Shown here: piece after piece, positions 1-9,677 of the stretch
Position numbering within the stretch: the first letter of the stretch is position 1
How the letters are laid out: every line of letters starts with the position of its first letter
Source of the DNA: Lysobacterales bacterium
GTDB lineage: Bacteria > Pseudomonadota > Gammaproteobacteria > Xanthomonadales > SZUA-36
Assembly: GCA_014238945.1 (NCBI GenBank)
Contig: JABAAB010000064.1
Span: 1 to 64,000, forward strand
Direction: 5' to 3'
Length of the DNA stretch: 64,000 nucleotides
Made by a program: the position numbers and the translations under genes
Notes under the pieces: generated by a model
Databases searched by the model: none
The model's input: the letters and a program-made list of their open reading frames with translations, nothing else
Told to the model about the DNA's origin: nothing

Positions 1-1075
1 CACCGGTTGCTCCGTCCGCTCCTGTAGCGCCGGTTGCTCCGTCCGCTCCTGTAGCGCCGGTTGCTCCGTCCGCTCCTGTAGCGCCGGTTGCTCCGTCCGC
101 TCCTGTAGCGCCGGTTGCTCCGTCCGCTCCTGTAGCGCCGGCTGGGCCTGTAGCGCCGGTGGCGCCCGTTGCGCCTGTAGCGCCAGCGCCCGTTGCGCCG
201 GTTGCGCCGGTTGCTCCATCAGCCCCGGTTGCTCCGGTTGCTCCTGTAGGGCCGGTTGGTCCCGGGGGGCCACCATTGCTTAAAAACCCAATGGTCAGGT
301 CATAGAGATCGTGATGCATTGCGGATTCTTTTTCGCCTTCAAACGCAATGAGTTCCATACTGCCGAAAATATCGCCCACGGCGAGTGGCTGGGAGCAAGA
401 AGTGTGAAACTGGATGTCCTGAGAATCGGCCCCCTCACTGATATTCAATATCAGCTCATTGGGCCATTTCCGTGGATTTGAGGCAGTGAATATGACCGTA
501 TCCATGTCAGCAACTGGGGTGGATGTAATAATCCAGCCTGCATTATTGTGTCCTGATGCTATGAGATCTGCGGATCCTGTGGAGCCCGTCATGTCGCCTT
601 CGCAATAAGCACCCTGCTGATTAAAACCTGAACAATCCGTTGGTATGTATTCAAACGTCAGCGAACTTGGTTTTTCAAGGCAAAGTTCCGGACCCGTCAC
701 CCATATGGCCAGCAGGTAGTCACCGGCGGGGACATTGGGTTCACCGTTATTGGAAACCGGCAAATCCAAGACTACACAATCAAAATCCGTGGTATCCAGT
801 GGAGGGGCAACAGAGCCCAGTGGTGTCGGACAAAGTGTTTGGTCCGAGGCAATGTTCAGATATGTCGGTGATGTTCCGAAATGAAACTGTGGGTTGTCAC
901 CGAAATCCTTGCCCCAGATAATGAGCTGGGTGGGGCCATCTATTGGCCACGGTTGGACCTCGTGAATTTTTGGTGTGCCGAAGGCACTTGGTAAATACAG
1001 AATTGTTGAAGCGATAACGCCTACCAAAATTATTGCAAAATTGGCTTTGATCATCCTGTTAGATGTCGTGTTCAT
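1..1075 (-). CDS. Secreted collagen-like Gly-X-Y repeat protein (3' end outside window)
   Basis: Reading the minus strand from the ATG at 1075 gives an open frame that runs off the left edge (at least 358 codons). It starts with a hydrophobic signal sequence ending near the SAFG at residues 30-33. An IPT/TIG-like immunoglobulin fold follows (about 35-140), with the typical opening [20 protein letters not shown]. Next is a domain of about 110 residues containing [15 protein letters not shown], which I recall from other collagen-like bacterial proteins (DUF7467-type; not certain). From about residue 268 the protein is Gly-X-Y repeats: first [16 protein letters not shown], then repeated nonamers. 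A GGGAGG ribosome site precedes the ATG. It is probably a surface or secreted fibrous protein able to form triple helices. No attachment domain can be seen because the C-terminus is missing. The gene is isolated on this side. Confidence 0.85.
   Translation of the reverse strand, partial: MNTTSNRMIKANFAIILVGVIASTILYLPSAFGTPKIHEVQPWPIDGPTQLIIWGKDFGDNPQFHFGTSPTYLNIASDQTLCPTPLGSVAPPLDTTDFDCVVLDLPVSNNGEPNVPAGDYLLAIWVTGPELCLEKPSSLTFEYIPTDCSGFNQQGAYCEGDMTGSTGSADLIASGHNNAGWIITSTPVADMDTVIFTASNPRKWPNELILNISEGADSQDIQFHTSCSQPLAVGDIFGSMELIAFEGEKESAMHHDLYDLTIGFLSNGGPPGPTGPTGATGATGADGATGATGATGAGATGATGATGATGPAGATGADGATGATGADGATGATGADGATGATGADGATGATGADGATG
4..138 (-). repeat. Five tandem 27-bp repeats coding collagen nonamers
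   Basis: Five identical 27-bp units begin at 4, 31, 58, 85 and 112. Each codes nine residues of the form Gly-Ala-Thr / Gly-Ala-Asp on the minus strand. Degenerate versions continue to about 260. The array is coding and in phase with the collagen-like gene, so unit number can change without a frameshift, which allows length variation. Confidence 0.95.
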
Positions 1076-1863
1076 GTTCCCTCCCATCAAATGTTAACAC
1101 TTCCGATATTGAACCTACACGCGATCAGTGCAAACTGTTATTGAGCAGATGTGAAAATAAACGATGCTGATTTGAATGAACCAGGCTATTAAACTGGCTG
1201 ACAGCAAATCCTGCAACAGTTAGCATTGCGTGTTCCGCACAAAATACCGATAGGTACCCCTTGTGTAGATTTAAAGCTAGTCCCCTGTTTCGTATTCGCC
1301 CAACCTGTTGGCGCTAAAGCCATCTTAATCAGATGGGCGATCTTCCTTGATTTAACTCTAACTTTATTATAGCACGCAATTTTTATTGCACATCTTGGGT
1401 CAGAGCGATGGACCACGGCCTCTCTGAATAGGGGCCGGTAATTCGGGTAACGCCTGGTATGCAACACTGATGATAATGTTAATGAGGCCAGTTTCAGGTA
1501 CCAAAAAACATCAGACCACCCTTGGGGATTCGACCATGTGAAAGCCCGGATTTGGGGCAGTGTGTGAATTCGGTCGCCAGATGAGGATTGGGATGGTGAC
1601 ATTCAGGTTGCCTACGTGGATGGTCTTAAGTGGTTGAGGGAGCTGGACGTCTCAAAGAGTGCTGATGTTCGTGAAATAGATTCCTGGGAGAGTCCTGGGG
1701 ATACCAGCAGAATTCGTCTGTCAGACTCGAGGGTTTGCATTGCGGCACGTTTGGCCGGTCTGATGATCCCGGATGCCGGGTCCCTGCAAAATTAAGATCT
1801 CCCCCGGAAAAACAACACATCCGAATCACCTGACCATTGATGATCAAATTTACTCGAACCGGT
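1076..1863. other. Long gap without a convincing gene; possible coding remnant on plus strand
   Basis: No full gene is supported here. On the plus strand a frame is open from about 1569 to the TAA at 1795. Its translation looks protein-like (for example DEDWDGDIQVAYVDGL and a C-terminal IAARLAGLMIPDAG), but it has no ATG, no ribosome site and no family I recognise. It may be the tail of a decayed gene. The minus-strand frames here have poor composition and were not accepted. Confidence 0.4.
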
Positions 1864-2625
1864 TCAACCCGCTACACCCCCGCCATCCACCACCAGTGCT
1901 TCGCCGGTCACAAAGGAAGACTCGTCTGAGGCCAGGAAAAGTACCGCGTCAGCAATCTCATCAGCGGTGCCAATTCGGCCCAGCGGACGCTCTGCGGCAC
2001 CGGCGGCATATTCCTCCCAGTCCATGCCACGCTTGGCGGCATCATCGGGCAGCATCGGGGTAATCACGTCACCCGGACACACACAGTTTACCCGGATCCC
2101 GTCGGGGCCGTGATCAATGGCCATGGCCTTGGCCATTATGATCAACCCCCCCTTGGCGGCGCAGTACGCAGCCGCTTTGTCTCCCCCCAGGATGCCCCAA
2201 CCCGAACTGGTATGAATAATCGAGCCGCTGCCACGTTCGATCATTGAGGGCAACGCGTATTTAGACATCAGGAAGGCGCCCTTGAGACTGGAATCGATGG
2301 TCTCGTCCCACTCCTCTTCCGTGCATTCCGGGACGGTCCGGGGATGGAACACCCCGGCGTTGTTGAACAGCACGTCGATCCTGCCAAAGCGTTCGAGGGT
2401 CTCATCGACCGCCCGTCGACACTCGTCAGCGAAACGCACATCGGAGCGGATGAACAGGGCTTTACCGCCATTTGTGATGATGGTCTGTACCACCTGCCCG
2501 CCCCGGTCAGCATCGCGCCCTGTTATGGCCACTGCCGCCCCCTCGCTTGCGAAACGCATGGCGGTCGCACTTCCTATTCCGGAGGTACCACCGGTGATCA
2601 GGGCTACTTTTCCTTCTAATCTCAT
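1864..2625 (-). CDS. Short-chain dehydrogenase/reductase (SDR)
   Basis: Classical SDR of 253 residues, using NAD(P)H to oxidise or reduce an alcohol/ketone. The cofactor motif TGGTSGIG is at residues 11-18, NNAG at 88-91, and the catalytic triad is Ser141, Tyr154 and Lys158 (YCAAK). The C-terminus has the usual LASDESSFVTGEALVVDGG. A longer frame reaches 2700, but I chose the ATG at 2625 because MRLEGKVALITGG is the normal family start and AAGG lies 7 bases upstream. It follows a second SDR gene (2685-3449) on the same strand, 59 bases downstream of its stop, so the two are probably co-transcribed. Substrate cannot be read from sequence. Confidence 0.9.
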   Translation of the reverse strand: MRLEGKVALITGGTSGIGSATAMRFASEGAAVAITGRDADRGGQVVQTIITNGGKALFIRSDVRFADECRRAVDETLERFGRIDVLFNNAGVFHPRTVPECTEEEWDETIDSSLKGAFLMSKYALPSMIERGSGSIIHTSSGWGILGGDKAAAYCAAKGGLIIMAKAMAIDHGPDGIRVNCVCPGDVITPMLPDDAAKRGMDWEEYAAGAAERPLGRIGTADEIADAVLFLASDESSFVTGEALVVDGGGVAG

Positions 2626-2684
2626 AATTTGACCTTGCATTTTTTTCTTAAAGGCTGCTGATTCCAGAGCAGGTGAATGACTGA

Positions 2685-3449
2685 TTATTCGTGAGCCCAC
2701 TGGCTACACAGACCACCCGTGGTTTCGGCACCGTCCATTACATAGACCTGGCCGGTGGCAAAGGCCGCGTCTTCGGAGGCAAGGAAGGCGAACAATGCCG
2801 CGATTTCCTCGGGTTTTGCGTGTCGGCCCATGGGAATCTTGCGGTTCACGGCATCGAGCATCGCGTCGGAATACTCGGCGCGTTGCATCGGGGTCAGTAC
2901 ATAACCGGGCGAGATCGCGTTGACACGAACGACGGGGGCCAGTTCCAGTGCCATCGTATAGGTCAGGGCGATCACGCCACCCTTGCTGGCGCTGTAATCG
3001 GCGTAATGCGGGTAACCGGTGGAACCAGCTGTGGACGCGGTATTGAGAATGACACCGGAACCCTTGTCCATCATGTGACGGGCAGCGGTCTGCGCGACGT
3101 AGAACATGCCCTTGAGATTGACACCCACAACCTGGTCCCACTCATCCGGTGTGATTTCCAGGAAATCATGACGGATGCTGATGCCTGCGTTGTTGATCAG
3201 CACGTCTACCGAGCCCATGCAGTGAATTGCCTCATCGAATGCGGACTGCACCTGTTCCAGTTCAGATACGTCCGCATCGATCACGGCGGTCAACTCGGGC
3301 AGCTCCCGGGTGACGCGGGAACGGGCATCGGTACTTCGATCCAGGACGCAAACCGCACATCCCTGCTCCAGGAAGCGCAACGCGGTGGCCTGACCAATAC
3401 CACTGGCGCCACCGGTTACCAACACATTTTTCCCACTTAATCCACGCAT
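2685..3449 (-). CDS. Short-chain dehydrogenase/reductase (SDR)
   Basis: Second classical SDR, 254 residues. TGGASGIG is at 12-19, NNAG at 86-89, and the catalytic residues are Ser139, Tyr152 and Lys156 (YSASK). The C-terminal FLASEDAAFATGQVYVMDGG-like segment is normal for FabG-type enzymes. The open frame extends 78 codons further upstream, but that stretch has no SDR character. The ATG at 3449, with GGAG 8 bases before it, is the natural start. It heads a two-gene SDR unit and is divergent from the tryptophan-halogenase-family gene at 3696, sharing a 246-base upstream region. Role unknown; the neighbours suggest tailoring of a small molecule. Confidence 0.88.
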   Translation of the reverse strand: MRGLSGKNVLVTGGASGIGQATALRFLEQGCAVCVLDRSTDARSRVTRELPELTAVIDADVSELEQVQSAFDEAIHCMGSVDVLINNAGISIRHDFLEITPDEWDQVVGVNLKGMFYVAQTAARHMMDKGSGVILNTASTAGSTGYPHYADYSASKGGVIALTYTMALELAPVVRVNAISPGYVLTPMQRAEYSDAMLDAVNRKIPMGRHAKPEEIAALFAFLASEDAAFATGQVYVMDGAETTGGLCSQWAHE

Positions 3450-3695
3450 GGCCGGCTCCGGATTCCCGTTCAGTTGATAAATGCAGTCAGTATAAATCCA
3501 ATTATCCCGTGGGTGAATATGAGATTGCAGGTATATTGAAGGGAGTTGAAATTCAGCAATGTGGCTATAATGCATTCTGTTCCCGGATGCGGCCTGAGAA
3601 TTTGAGCACAGGCCACAATAACGTAGTGATGTATGGGAACAAGCGGAATGATCGTTAGACCATTGTTCTGAAGCACAAAACAACAGGAGTAGAAA

Positions 3696-5261
3696 TTGAA
3701 TCGGTCAGTCGACAAAATTGCAATTGTTGGCGGTGGTTCGGCCGGGTGGCTTTGTGCGACCTTTCTGGCCAGGCACTTTCAATCCCACCTGCCCGGGTCG
3801 ATTCAAATCACGCTCGTAGAGTCTGAAGATATTGGAACCATCGGTGTGGGGGAGGGGACCATGCCCAGTATTCGCAAGACCCTGAGACAATTGGACATCG
3901 ATGAAAAAGAGTTTATGCAGGCAACCTCCGCGACCTTCAAGCAGGCAATCCGCTTCGATGACTGGCTGCATCTGCCAACTGAAACCAGCCGGAGCAGTTT
4001 CTATCACACTTTCCAGGTTCCAATCGCGGTCAAGGGTGAAAGTATTGCACCCTACTGGGTGATGTCCAGAGAGAAACACGGCAAGAGCTATGCGGACTAT
4101 GCAACGTCCCAGGCCCAGGTCTGCGAAGCGGGGTTGGGACCCTTTATTTCGGGTATTCAACAACAACCCAATGCGTTGAACTACGCCTATCATCTGGATG
4201 CGGCCCGGTTTGGAATCTTTCTGAAGGAGCTCGCAACCGAAATGGGTGTCCGGCACCGAATTGGACATGTCATCGATGTGGTGATGAAACCCAACGGATT
4301 CATCGATTATCTGGAAGTGAGGGATCAGGAAGACCTGTTGGCAGACCTGTTTATCGATTGCACGGGATTCGCCGCGCACCTGCTGGAGAAAAAGCTGGGC
4401 TCGACTTTTCTGGATATGACGTCAACCCTGTTTTGTGACCGGGCGGTAACCGTCCAGGTCCCTTACGAACAACCGGATGCGCCGGTGAGACCCTACACAA
4501 CATCGACCGCAAGAGCCAATGGCTGGATCTGGGACATTGGTCTCGGTCACCGCAGAGGCATCGGCTATGTGTGTTCCAGTAAATACACCGATGACGATGA
4601 GGCACTGGAAGTATTGATGGATTATGTTGGTCCGGCGGGAAAAGACCTGCCCACCCGGACGCTTCCCATGCGGGTCGGCTACCGGGAAACACCCTGGATC
4701 AAAAATTGTATAGCCATTGGTCTTTCGGCGGGGTTTCTTGAACCACTCGAGGCAACCGGAATCCACCAGGTCGAGATATCTCTCAATCGCCTGGCGATGA
4801 TATTTTCACGCCGTGGTGACTTTGGTTACATGTCACGGCAATTCAACAGGTATATGACAGAATGGTTTGAACTGGTATTTGATTTCATCAAGTTGCACTA
4901 CTGTGTAAACAGGAGAAATGACAGCGAGTTCTGGATCGACAACCGTAACCCGGAAACCATTTCAGACCGGTTGAATCAACAGCTTGAGATGTGGAAAACA
5001 CGGCCAACCAACCAGACAGACCTGGGTCAGGGACGTCCGACCTTTGGTCATGCAAGCTATCACCAGATTCTGTTTGGACTGGATTACCTTCCCGATCTGA
5101 GCGGGGATGAATTCAGCTATCCCCACGGGAAATTTGCAGAAACCAGATCATCACAGATAGCGGAACGCGCCAACCGGGAATTGCAAAGTCTTCCCAGTCA
5201 CCGGGATTTGCTCAATTCCGTTTATGCATCAGCGGCGGGTGCTGGAAGACGCCGATATTAG
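3696..5261 (+). CDS. Flavin-dependent tryptophan-halogenase-family protein
   Basis: 521-residue FAD-dependent enzyme of the Trp_halogenase family (PF04820), members of which chlorinate or brominate activated aromatic carbons using FADH2 and halide. The N-terminal nucleotide motif is VGGGSAGW (11-18), followed by GVGEGTMPSIR (50-60). Lys82 (in TFKQAIRF) matches the catalytic lysine of characterised halogenases. The family motif WxWxIP appears as WIWDIG, with Gly for Pro, as in many uncharacterised environmental members. LEPLEATGI replaces the usual LEPLESTGI. Substrate is therefore open and halogenation is not proven. The start is TTG, preceded by AGGAG at 3685-3689; no in-frame ATG fits better. 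It converges on the cupin gene, with 9 bases between their stops. A reductase partner supplying FADH2 is not visible nearby. Confidence 0.88.
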   Translation: MNRSVDKIAIVGGGSAGWLCATFLARHFQSHLPGSIQITLVESEDIGTIGVGEGTMPSIRKTLRQLDIDEKEFMQATSATFKQAIRFDDWLHLPTETSRSSFYHTFQVPIAVKGESIAPYWVMSREKHGKSYADYATSQAQVCEAGLGPFISGIQQQPNALNYAYHLDAARFGIFLKELATEMGVRHRIGHVIDVVMKPNGFIDYLEVRDQEDLLADLFIDCTGFAAHLLEKKLGSTFLDMTSTLFCDRAVTVQVPYEQPDAPVRPYTTSTARANGWIWDIGLGHRRGIGYVCSSKYTDDDEALEVLMDYVGPAGKDLPTRTLPMRVGYRETPWIKNCIAIGLSAGFLEPLEATGIHQVEISLNRLAMIFSRRGDFGYMSRQFNRYMTEWFELVFDFIKLHYCVNRRNDSEFWIDNRNPETISDRLNQQLEMWKTRPTNQTDLGQGRPTFGHASYHQILFGLDYLPDLSGDEFSYPHGKFAETRSSQIAERANRELQSLPSHRDLLNSVYASAAGAGRRRY

Positions 5262-5270
5262 ACTCCCGCC

Positions 5271-5717
5271 TTACAACCCGGAACCGTCTTCGGAGTAGAT
5301 CACCCAGATTTTCACATATCCATCGGTGTCCCAGGTGCCGGTCCACTCCTTGGGGATCGTGACAGCCTCGCCGGCATCAATCGTCATTACCGTGCCGTCA
5401 CTGGAGGTCAGCGTGACACCACCTTGCAGGAAATACATGAATTCATCGACCCCGTAGGGCTCGTTTATTACCAGGTGGCTCTTGCCGGACTGGTACATGC
5501 CGGAGGCAAATTTCTTGTCACTGCTTAACAGGGTGGTGACATCCAGGGTGGTGTTGCCGTTGTCGCGTGTGGTCTCGATCATGTCCGGGCGTTCGAAGAT
5601 GGCACCGGCGGCGTCTGCCTTGCTGATTTTCGCCGGGTACAGGGTGTCTGCCTGGACTGGCTGTGCCAGGCAAAAAACGGTTAAAGCCATGAATTTCATT
5701 GCAGTCTTTGTGCTCAT
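5271..5717 (-). CDS. Secreted cupin-domain protein
   Basis: 148 residues with a signal peptide (hydrophobic FMALTVFCLAQPVQA, cleavage near residue 23) and one cupin barrel. The second cupin half contains DEFMYFLQGGVTLTSSDGTV and IDAGEAVTIPKEWTGTWDT, resembling the small EutQ/cupin_3-type group. The usual metal-binding His is not obvious in the first motif, so it may be a binding protein rather than an enzyme. It lies 18 bases downstream of the Tat-exported flavoprotein on the same strand, so the pair probably act together in the periplasm. Confidence 0.82.
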   Translation of the reverse strand: MSTKTAMKFMALTVFCLAQPVQADTLYPAKISKADAAGAIFERPDMIETTRDNGNTTLDVTTLLSSDKKFASGMYQSGKSHLVINEPYGVDEFMYFLQGGVTLTSSDGTVMTIDAGEAVTIPKEWTGTWDTDGYVKIWVIYSEDGSGL

Positions 5718-5735
5718 GATGCGAATCCTTTGGAA

Positions 5736-7613
5736 TCAGGTTTTCAATTGTTCATTTACGGCGAGATCGGCTGCATCAATGGCCCCATTGACATAGGCAT
5801 AGGCCAGGGCATCCGAGTTGGCGATGGAAATCCGGCCGACTTGTCTGCGGGCAACCAGGTGCGGGCCTTTCTTGCGACCGAAAGTGGGGTCATCAAACAT
5901 CTCGTTGTATTCATAAGCATATCCGTGGGGCCAGCGGTTGACCGTGATGGCGGCGATATCGCGTTCGGCGTCAAATCCACCACCGGCCAGGGCACCGCTC
6001 ATTTGCCCGACGATCTGCTCTTCAAAGTTCTCAAAACTCATTTCGTAAAGCCGGTGTCTACCGGCCTTGTGTTGCTCAATGCTGGTCATTCCGCTATCCG
6101 GTATTGCGGGTACATAGGTGCCGTGTATCACGGTCGGTTGATCCGGCTGCGGTGTATAGTGGTAATCCCCCATGCTTACCGGAAAATCCATGCCGAAGGA
6201 ATGCATCAACGGCGGTTGGGCGACGCTCACGCTGTGAATATTCAGATTTGAAAATGCCTGCCAGTTTCTCAGCGCCACATTGATGTAAACCAGTGGAACC
6301 TTGGTCACAGAGTCTATGGCTGTTTTTTGCTCTGCCGGCAAATCGGGACAAATATGTGGCAGCATGTTGTGATAACCGGCATAAATGACATGCTGCCCGC
6401 GTACCCGGAAAACATTACCGCCGTTGACATAGGTGACATCGACACCTTTCCCGTCCGTGGTCTCGCGCATGTTGACAGCGGTGCAGTTGAGTCGAATACG
6501 TACATTTGATGTATTACTGTCTAACAGGCCGTAATCCACCTTCGCCAGCACCAGGTCTTCCATGGTGCTGCCCGGGACCGCCTGTGGCAGTAACCGGCGC
6601 ACCAGCGATCGGGCCACACCGGCGTTGCCGTCCGGGAAGTGAAAAATGTAGGGCTCTTCCCTTTCCCTCCAATTGCTGTCGAGGTCGCCAATACCCATGT
6701 GGTTCATTCCAGCGTTTCCCCAGCGATAAGCCTCCAGGGCCGAGCAGGCATCCCAGCCGACACCCCAGATGCCACGCGGCTGGTCGCGGAAAATCCGGGT
6801 GACCTCGACCGGAATATCCGCGTAGTCATGCAGAAATTCGGTATAACTTATGCGTTGCAGGAAGCTGATTTTCTCGTCACGGGTTTTTCCCTCGAGATAA
6901 TCTTTTTCGCTGTTTAACAGTCGTAATATTGCAGACCTGGCTTCAGACGAGACCGGGAACCTGGCCACGATTTCCTCCAGTTTTGATGACTCTCCCGGTC
7001 CCTGAAATGAGCGAAATATATTCGGAGTCAGGACATCTTTGCCGTAACGTCTGGCTGGGAAATGATAACCCCGACCGAGTTTTCGCGAGCTGAAGTAGTT
7101 GCGATCGAAATATTCGTAAAAACGATCGGGCTCAATGGCAATATCCTGCAGCACGCCTTTTGCTGCCGCGGAATAACTGGATGGAGAGTCAATTGACTGG
7201 CTGCCTCCATATCCAATGAGTTGTTTTCCGTCTATATCAAATTCATTGCGCTTGGCATGGCCGCCAAAATCATCATGGTTGTCCAGTACCAGGATGCTGA
7301 CATCAGGTCCTGCTTGCTGGCGATACAAGTAGGCGGCACTGAGGCCGGATATGCCGCCTCCGACCACCACCAGGTCATAGGTGGCATCTGTTTGGGCATT
7401 TGGAGTGGGATAGTGGAAACTGTCCAGGGATACGGCGTGACCCACTTCGAATGAGCCCGGGTGACTTCCACGCAAACCGGTCAGGGCGGGTGGGTAGGAT
7501 GCCGTTTTCGCTGCCGCCAGCATTTCGAGCGGTGATAGCGTGTAGCCCGCCGCCACGGACAGTGCGACCCCATTTATGAAATCCCGGCGCGAGATATTGA
7601 ACTTCCCGGTCAT
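5736..7613 (-). CDS. Tat-exported FAD-dependent oxidoreductase related to spermidine dehydrogenase
   Basis: 625 residues. The N-terminus carries a twin-arginine export signal (SRRDFINGVALSVAAGY, residues 8-24). The dinucleotide-binding motif VVVGGGISGLSAAY begins at 82, followed by LDNHDDFGGHAKRNEF. The body resembles the SpdH-like family (periplasmic polyamine oxidation in Pseudomonas), so it probably oxidises an amine or related compound outside the cytoplasm with FAD bound before export. Members of this family are often paired with cytochrome c electron acceptors; none is adjacent here. The downstream cupin is likely co-transcribed. Substrate assignment is inference only. Confidence 0.82.
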   Translation of the reverse strand: MTGKFNISRRDFINGVALSVAAGYTLSPLEMLAAAKTASYPPALTGLRGSHPGSFEVGHAVSLDSFHYPTPNAQTDATYDLVVVGGGISGLSAAYLYRQQAGPDVSILVLDNHDDFGGHAKRNEFDIDGKQLIGYGGSQSIDSPSSYSAAAKGVLQDIAIEPDRFYEYFDRNYFSSRKLGRGYHFPARRYGKDVLTPNIFRSFQGPGESSKLEEIVARFPVSSEARSAILRLLNSEKDYLEGKTRDEKISFLQRISYTEFLHDYADIPVEVTRIFRDQPRGIWGVGWDACSALEAYRWGNAGMNHMGIGDLDSNWREREEPYIFHFPDGNAGVARSLVRRLLPQAVPGSTMEDLVLAKVDYGLLDSNTSNVRIRLNCTAVNMRETTDGKGVDVTYVNGGNVFRVRGQHVIYAGYHNMLPHICPDLPAEQKTAIDSVTKVPLVYINVALRNWQAFSNLNIHSVSVAQPPLMHSFGMDFPVSMGDYHYTPQPDQPTVIHGTYVPAIPDSGMTSIEQHKAGRHRLYEMSFENFEEQIVGQMSGALAGGGFDAERDIAAITVNRWPHGYAYEYNEMFDDPTFGRKKGPHLVARRQVGRISIANSDALAYAYVNGAIDAADLAVNEQLKT

Positions 7614-7753
7614 GCTTCATTGTGCATAGATACCGTGCGTGGTTGCAAGCGGGAATACGATGAGGTCAATAATTCCGAGACCGGGGTAATGATTACTTGT
7701 ACAAGCACTTTATATGTGTCTTTACTCTGACCCAGTTGTCTCCATTGATCATT

Positions 7754-8625
7754 TTATTGGCCGGAAGGGCCGAACGGATAGGACTCTGATCCCGGTGGCC
7801 GTTTCAACGCAGCTTCATCAAAGGCCTGCTTGATTGACGGGTTCAGGATCAGGTGTGCCCCGGTCACCTGGCTGCCATTTCCGGCAATACTGGCATATGA
7901 ACGTGCAATGATCAGTCCGTCAATATCCTGGTATTCATCGATGACCCTGAGGGTGTCACCGCCGCTGGATTGAAATTCCCTGGGTAACACATCTCCCGGT
8001 AATATCGGCATTCTGGTGCCCTGGGTCCAGGCTTTCAATCGTGAAGTCTCCCTGTCAATATACAGGTCGATCACGCCGCTATGGGTCTTGTTTTCAGGGT
8101 GGAAAGACATTTGTACGACGTCGTATTGACGTTCCTTACCGGGGAGTGACCTGATGCCGGCATACTCATGCCTGACACCCTCGACCTGGGTCATGAAGGG
8201 CAGTGCCACCATACCGTAGTGAAACCACATCAGTTGCAGGGGACCGTCTCTGAATTTGGGTTGATCAAACCCATAGGGAACAACCCAGATCTGCTCACCA
8301 TCATAGGCCACCTCCGGACCGTCGTGGGTTTCGAACACGACGTCAGCATAGGTACGGCTGGTTCTGGGTTCTACCGTCAGTTGTAATAACGCCAGTTATC
8401 GAAGGCAGTCCGATCATCGCCCAACTTCAATACAGCAAGATACATCAGGGCAGTGAACTTGAATGATGGGGCATTGACCCAGTTTTCATACCCGCCATGT
8501 GCATCGACCATTTGTTCTATCACTTCCTGTGCCTGGCTGGATGCATAGGTTGCGGCTTCGCTGGCTGGGGTCATTGCGAACTGCAGCAAGATTATGGATA
8601 GATAGATTGGCTTTCTGGTTTTCAT
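7754..8625 (-). pseudogene. Exported protein of about 290 residues, broken by a single-base frameshift
   Basis: The ATG at 8625 (GAGGAA ribosome site) opens a frame with a signal peptide (MKTRKPIYLSIILLQFAM) and the mature start EVIEQMVDAHGGYENW. It stops at 8377 after DNWRYYN. In another frame the sequence LTVEPRTSRTYADVVFETH continues without a break into the frame that ends at 7754. Restoring one C (TACAACCTGACG in place of TACAACTGACG) would give one continuous protein, so this is one gene with a -1 shift near 8378. The fold resembles secreted LolA-like/DUF6503-type proteins, but I am not certain. It precedes the flavoprotein and cupin genes on the same strand. The shift could also be a sequencing error. 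Confidence 0.75.
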
Positions 8626-8992
8626 GTTCAATTCCTCTATATCATTCTTCAATGTGGTGAGTTCTTGATTTTGTTTCAGGGTCATTCAATGATGTTTTCA
8701 GCCCCGGTTGGATCGAATACTCGACCGGATTGGGTGGTGAACTGACCATCAGGGAACAGTCGGCAAAATACCTGAGATTTAGTTGCGGAATTGTTGCGGT
8801 TTTGAAGATGGAAGTGATGGGGCGGGTAATACACCCATGCGGGCGACAGGGGTACCCGGTAATGTTTTCAATGTCAGGATTTGCTTGAATCGTTCGGGCT
8901 GAGTATGGGTATGCCCTGAACCGAATATGCGGTCTATCACGTTTATTACTGAACTGGCAGGTGAGTCAAAACCCTGCGCTTTATTGAACGGG
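8626..8992. other. Gap without a supported gene
   Basis: Contains the ribosome site of the frameshifted exported protein at its left end. No RNA gene, hairpin or convincing reading frame was seen in the rest. Confidence 0.4.
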
Positions 8993-9373
8993 TTAGAACA
9001 GGGGGTTCAAAGCCCGTCGGGCGACTTCGGTCATGAATTTTTTTCGCTCTTCTTTCCAGGCCTCATCATTTTTCACATCGCCATGACTGACTTTGTGCCG
9101 GTGAAGATCGGCTTCATTGCTTACCCAGTCAATGGTGCTTTGCAAATCTTTTCCCTTAAGGTCGTTTTTAGCGACGTATTTACCCCATTCTTTCTCGAAT
9201 TTTTTCTCTTCATCCGAGGCACACAGAATCACGATTTCATTCAAATCTGTTTCAGTGGATTCGGCAGTTTCCACACCAGTGGATAGGGGAACAGGGTTGC
9301 TGGATCCAGCAACTGCTACGCTGTTGGACAGAAGCGTCAGGGTGATTATTATCGTATAAATGACTTTTTTCAT
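8993..9373 (-). CDS. Small exported charged protein, unknown function
   Basis: 126 residues beginning with a clear signal peptide (MKKVIYTIIITLTLLSNSVAVAG, cleavage about residue 22). The mature part is rich in Lys and Glu, with helical stretches such as SDEEKKFEKEWGKYVAK and EAWKEERKKFMTEVARR. It has one Cys and no metal or heme motif. GGGGAAG stands before the ATG. I do not recognise a family. It is isolated from both neighbours by gaps of several hundred bases. Confidence 0.65.
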   Translation of the reverse strand: MKKVIYTIIITLTLLSNSVAVAGSSNPVPLSTGVETAESTETDLNEIVILCASDEEKKFEKEWGKYVAKNDLKGKDLQSTIDWVSNEADLHRHKVSHGDVKNDEAWKEERKKFMTEVARRALNPLF

Positions 9374-9677
9374 CTGGCTTCCCCGGGCATGAGTATTATT
9401 CTATGAGTAGCAATATGACCAAAAGTTGCTTCTGACCAGGAACCCACCTTGTAGTGTTAGGACTGAGCACCGTCATCTTAACTGTCGGCAGGGAGAGCAA
9501 CTGCCAGTCATTACCACTACATCGGGAGTCCATTTGCTGACGAATTTCAGGGACTGAATCCGCCGTCTCGGGCACACGGTGTGCGCGTGTGCAGGAAAGT
9601 TACATATGTGGAACTGACATCTGACCTGGTGGGGCCCAGTGTGCCTTCTGTGCGCAAGCGGAGCTAATATCAGAACC
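9374..9677. other. Gap without a supported gene
   Basis: About 300 bases with no protein-like frame or RNA structure that I could identify. It lies between the small exported protein and a GlcG remnant. Confidence 0.4.

Noticed and set aside
1-260. Tandem repeats resembling a CRISPR array
   Set aside because: The units are contiguous, without unique spacers, and code collagen Gly-X-Y triplets in frame.
1189-1847. Minus-strand open frames of 137 and 73 codons
   Set aside because: Poor amino-acid composition, no ribosome site and no family; the plus strand looks more protein-like in part of this region.
2691-3440. 249-codon plus-strand frame opposite the second SDR
   Set aside because: Shadow of the SDR gene; no domain and low-complexity Gly/His-rich sequence.
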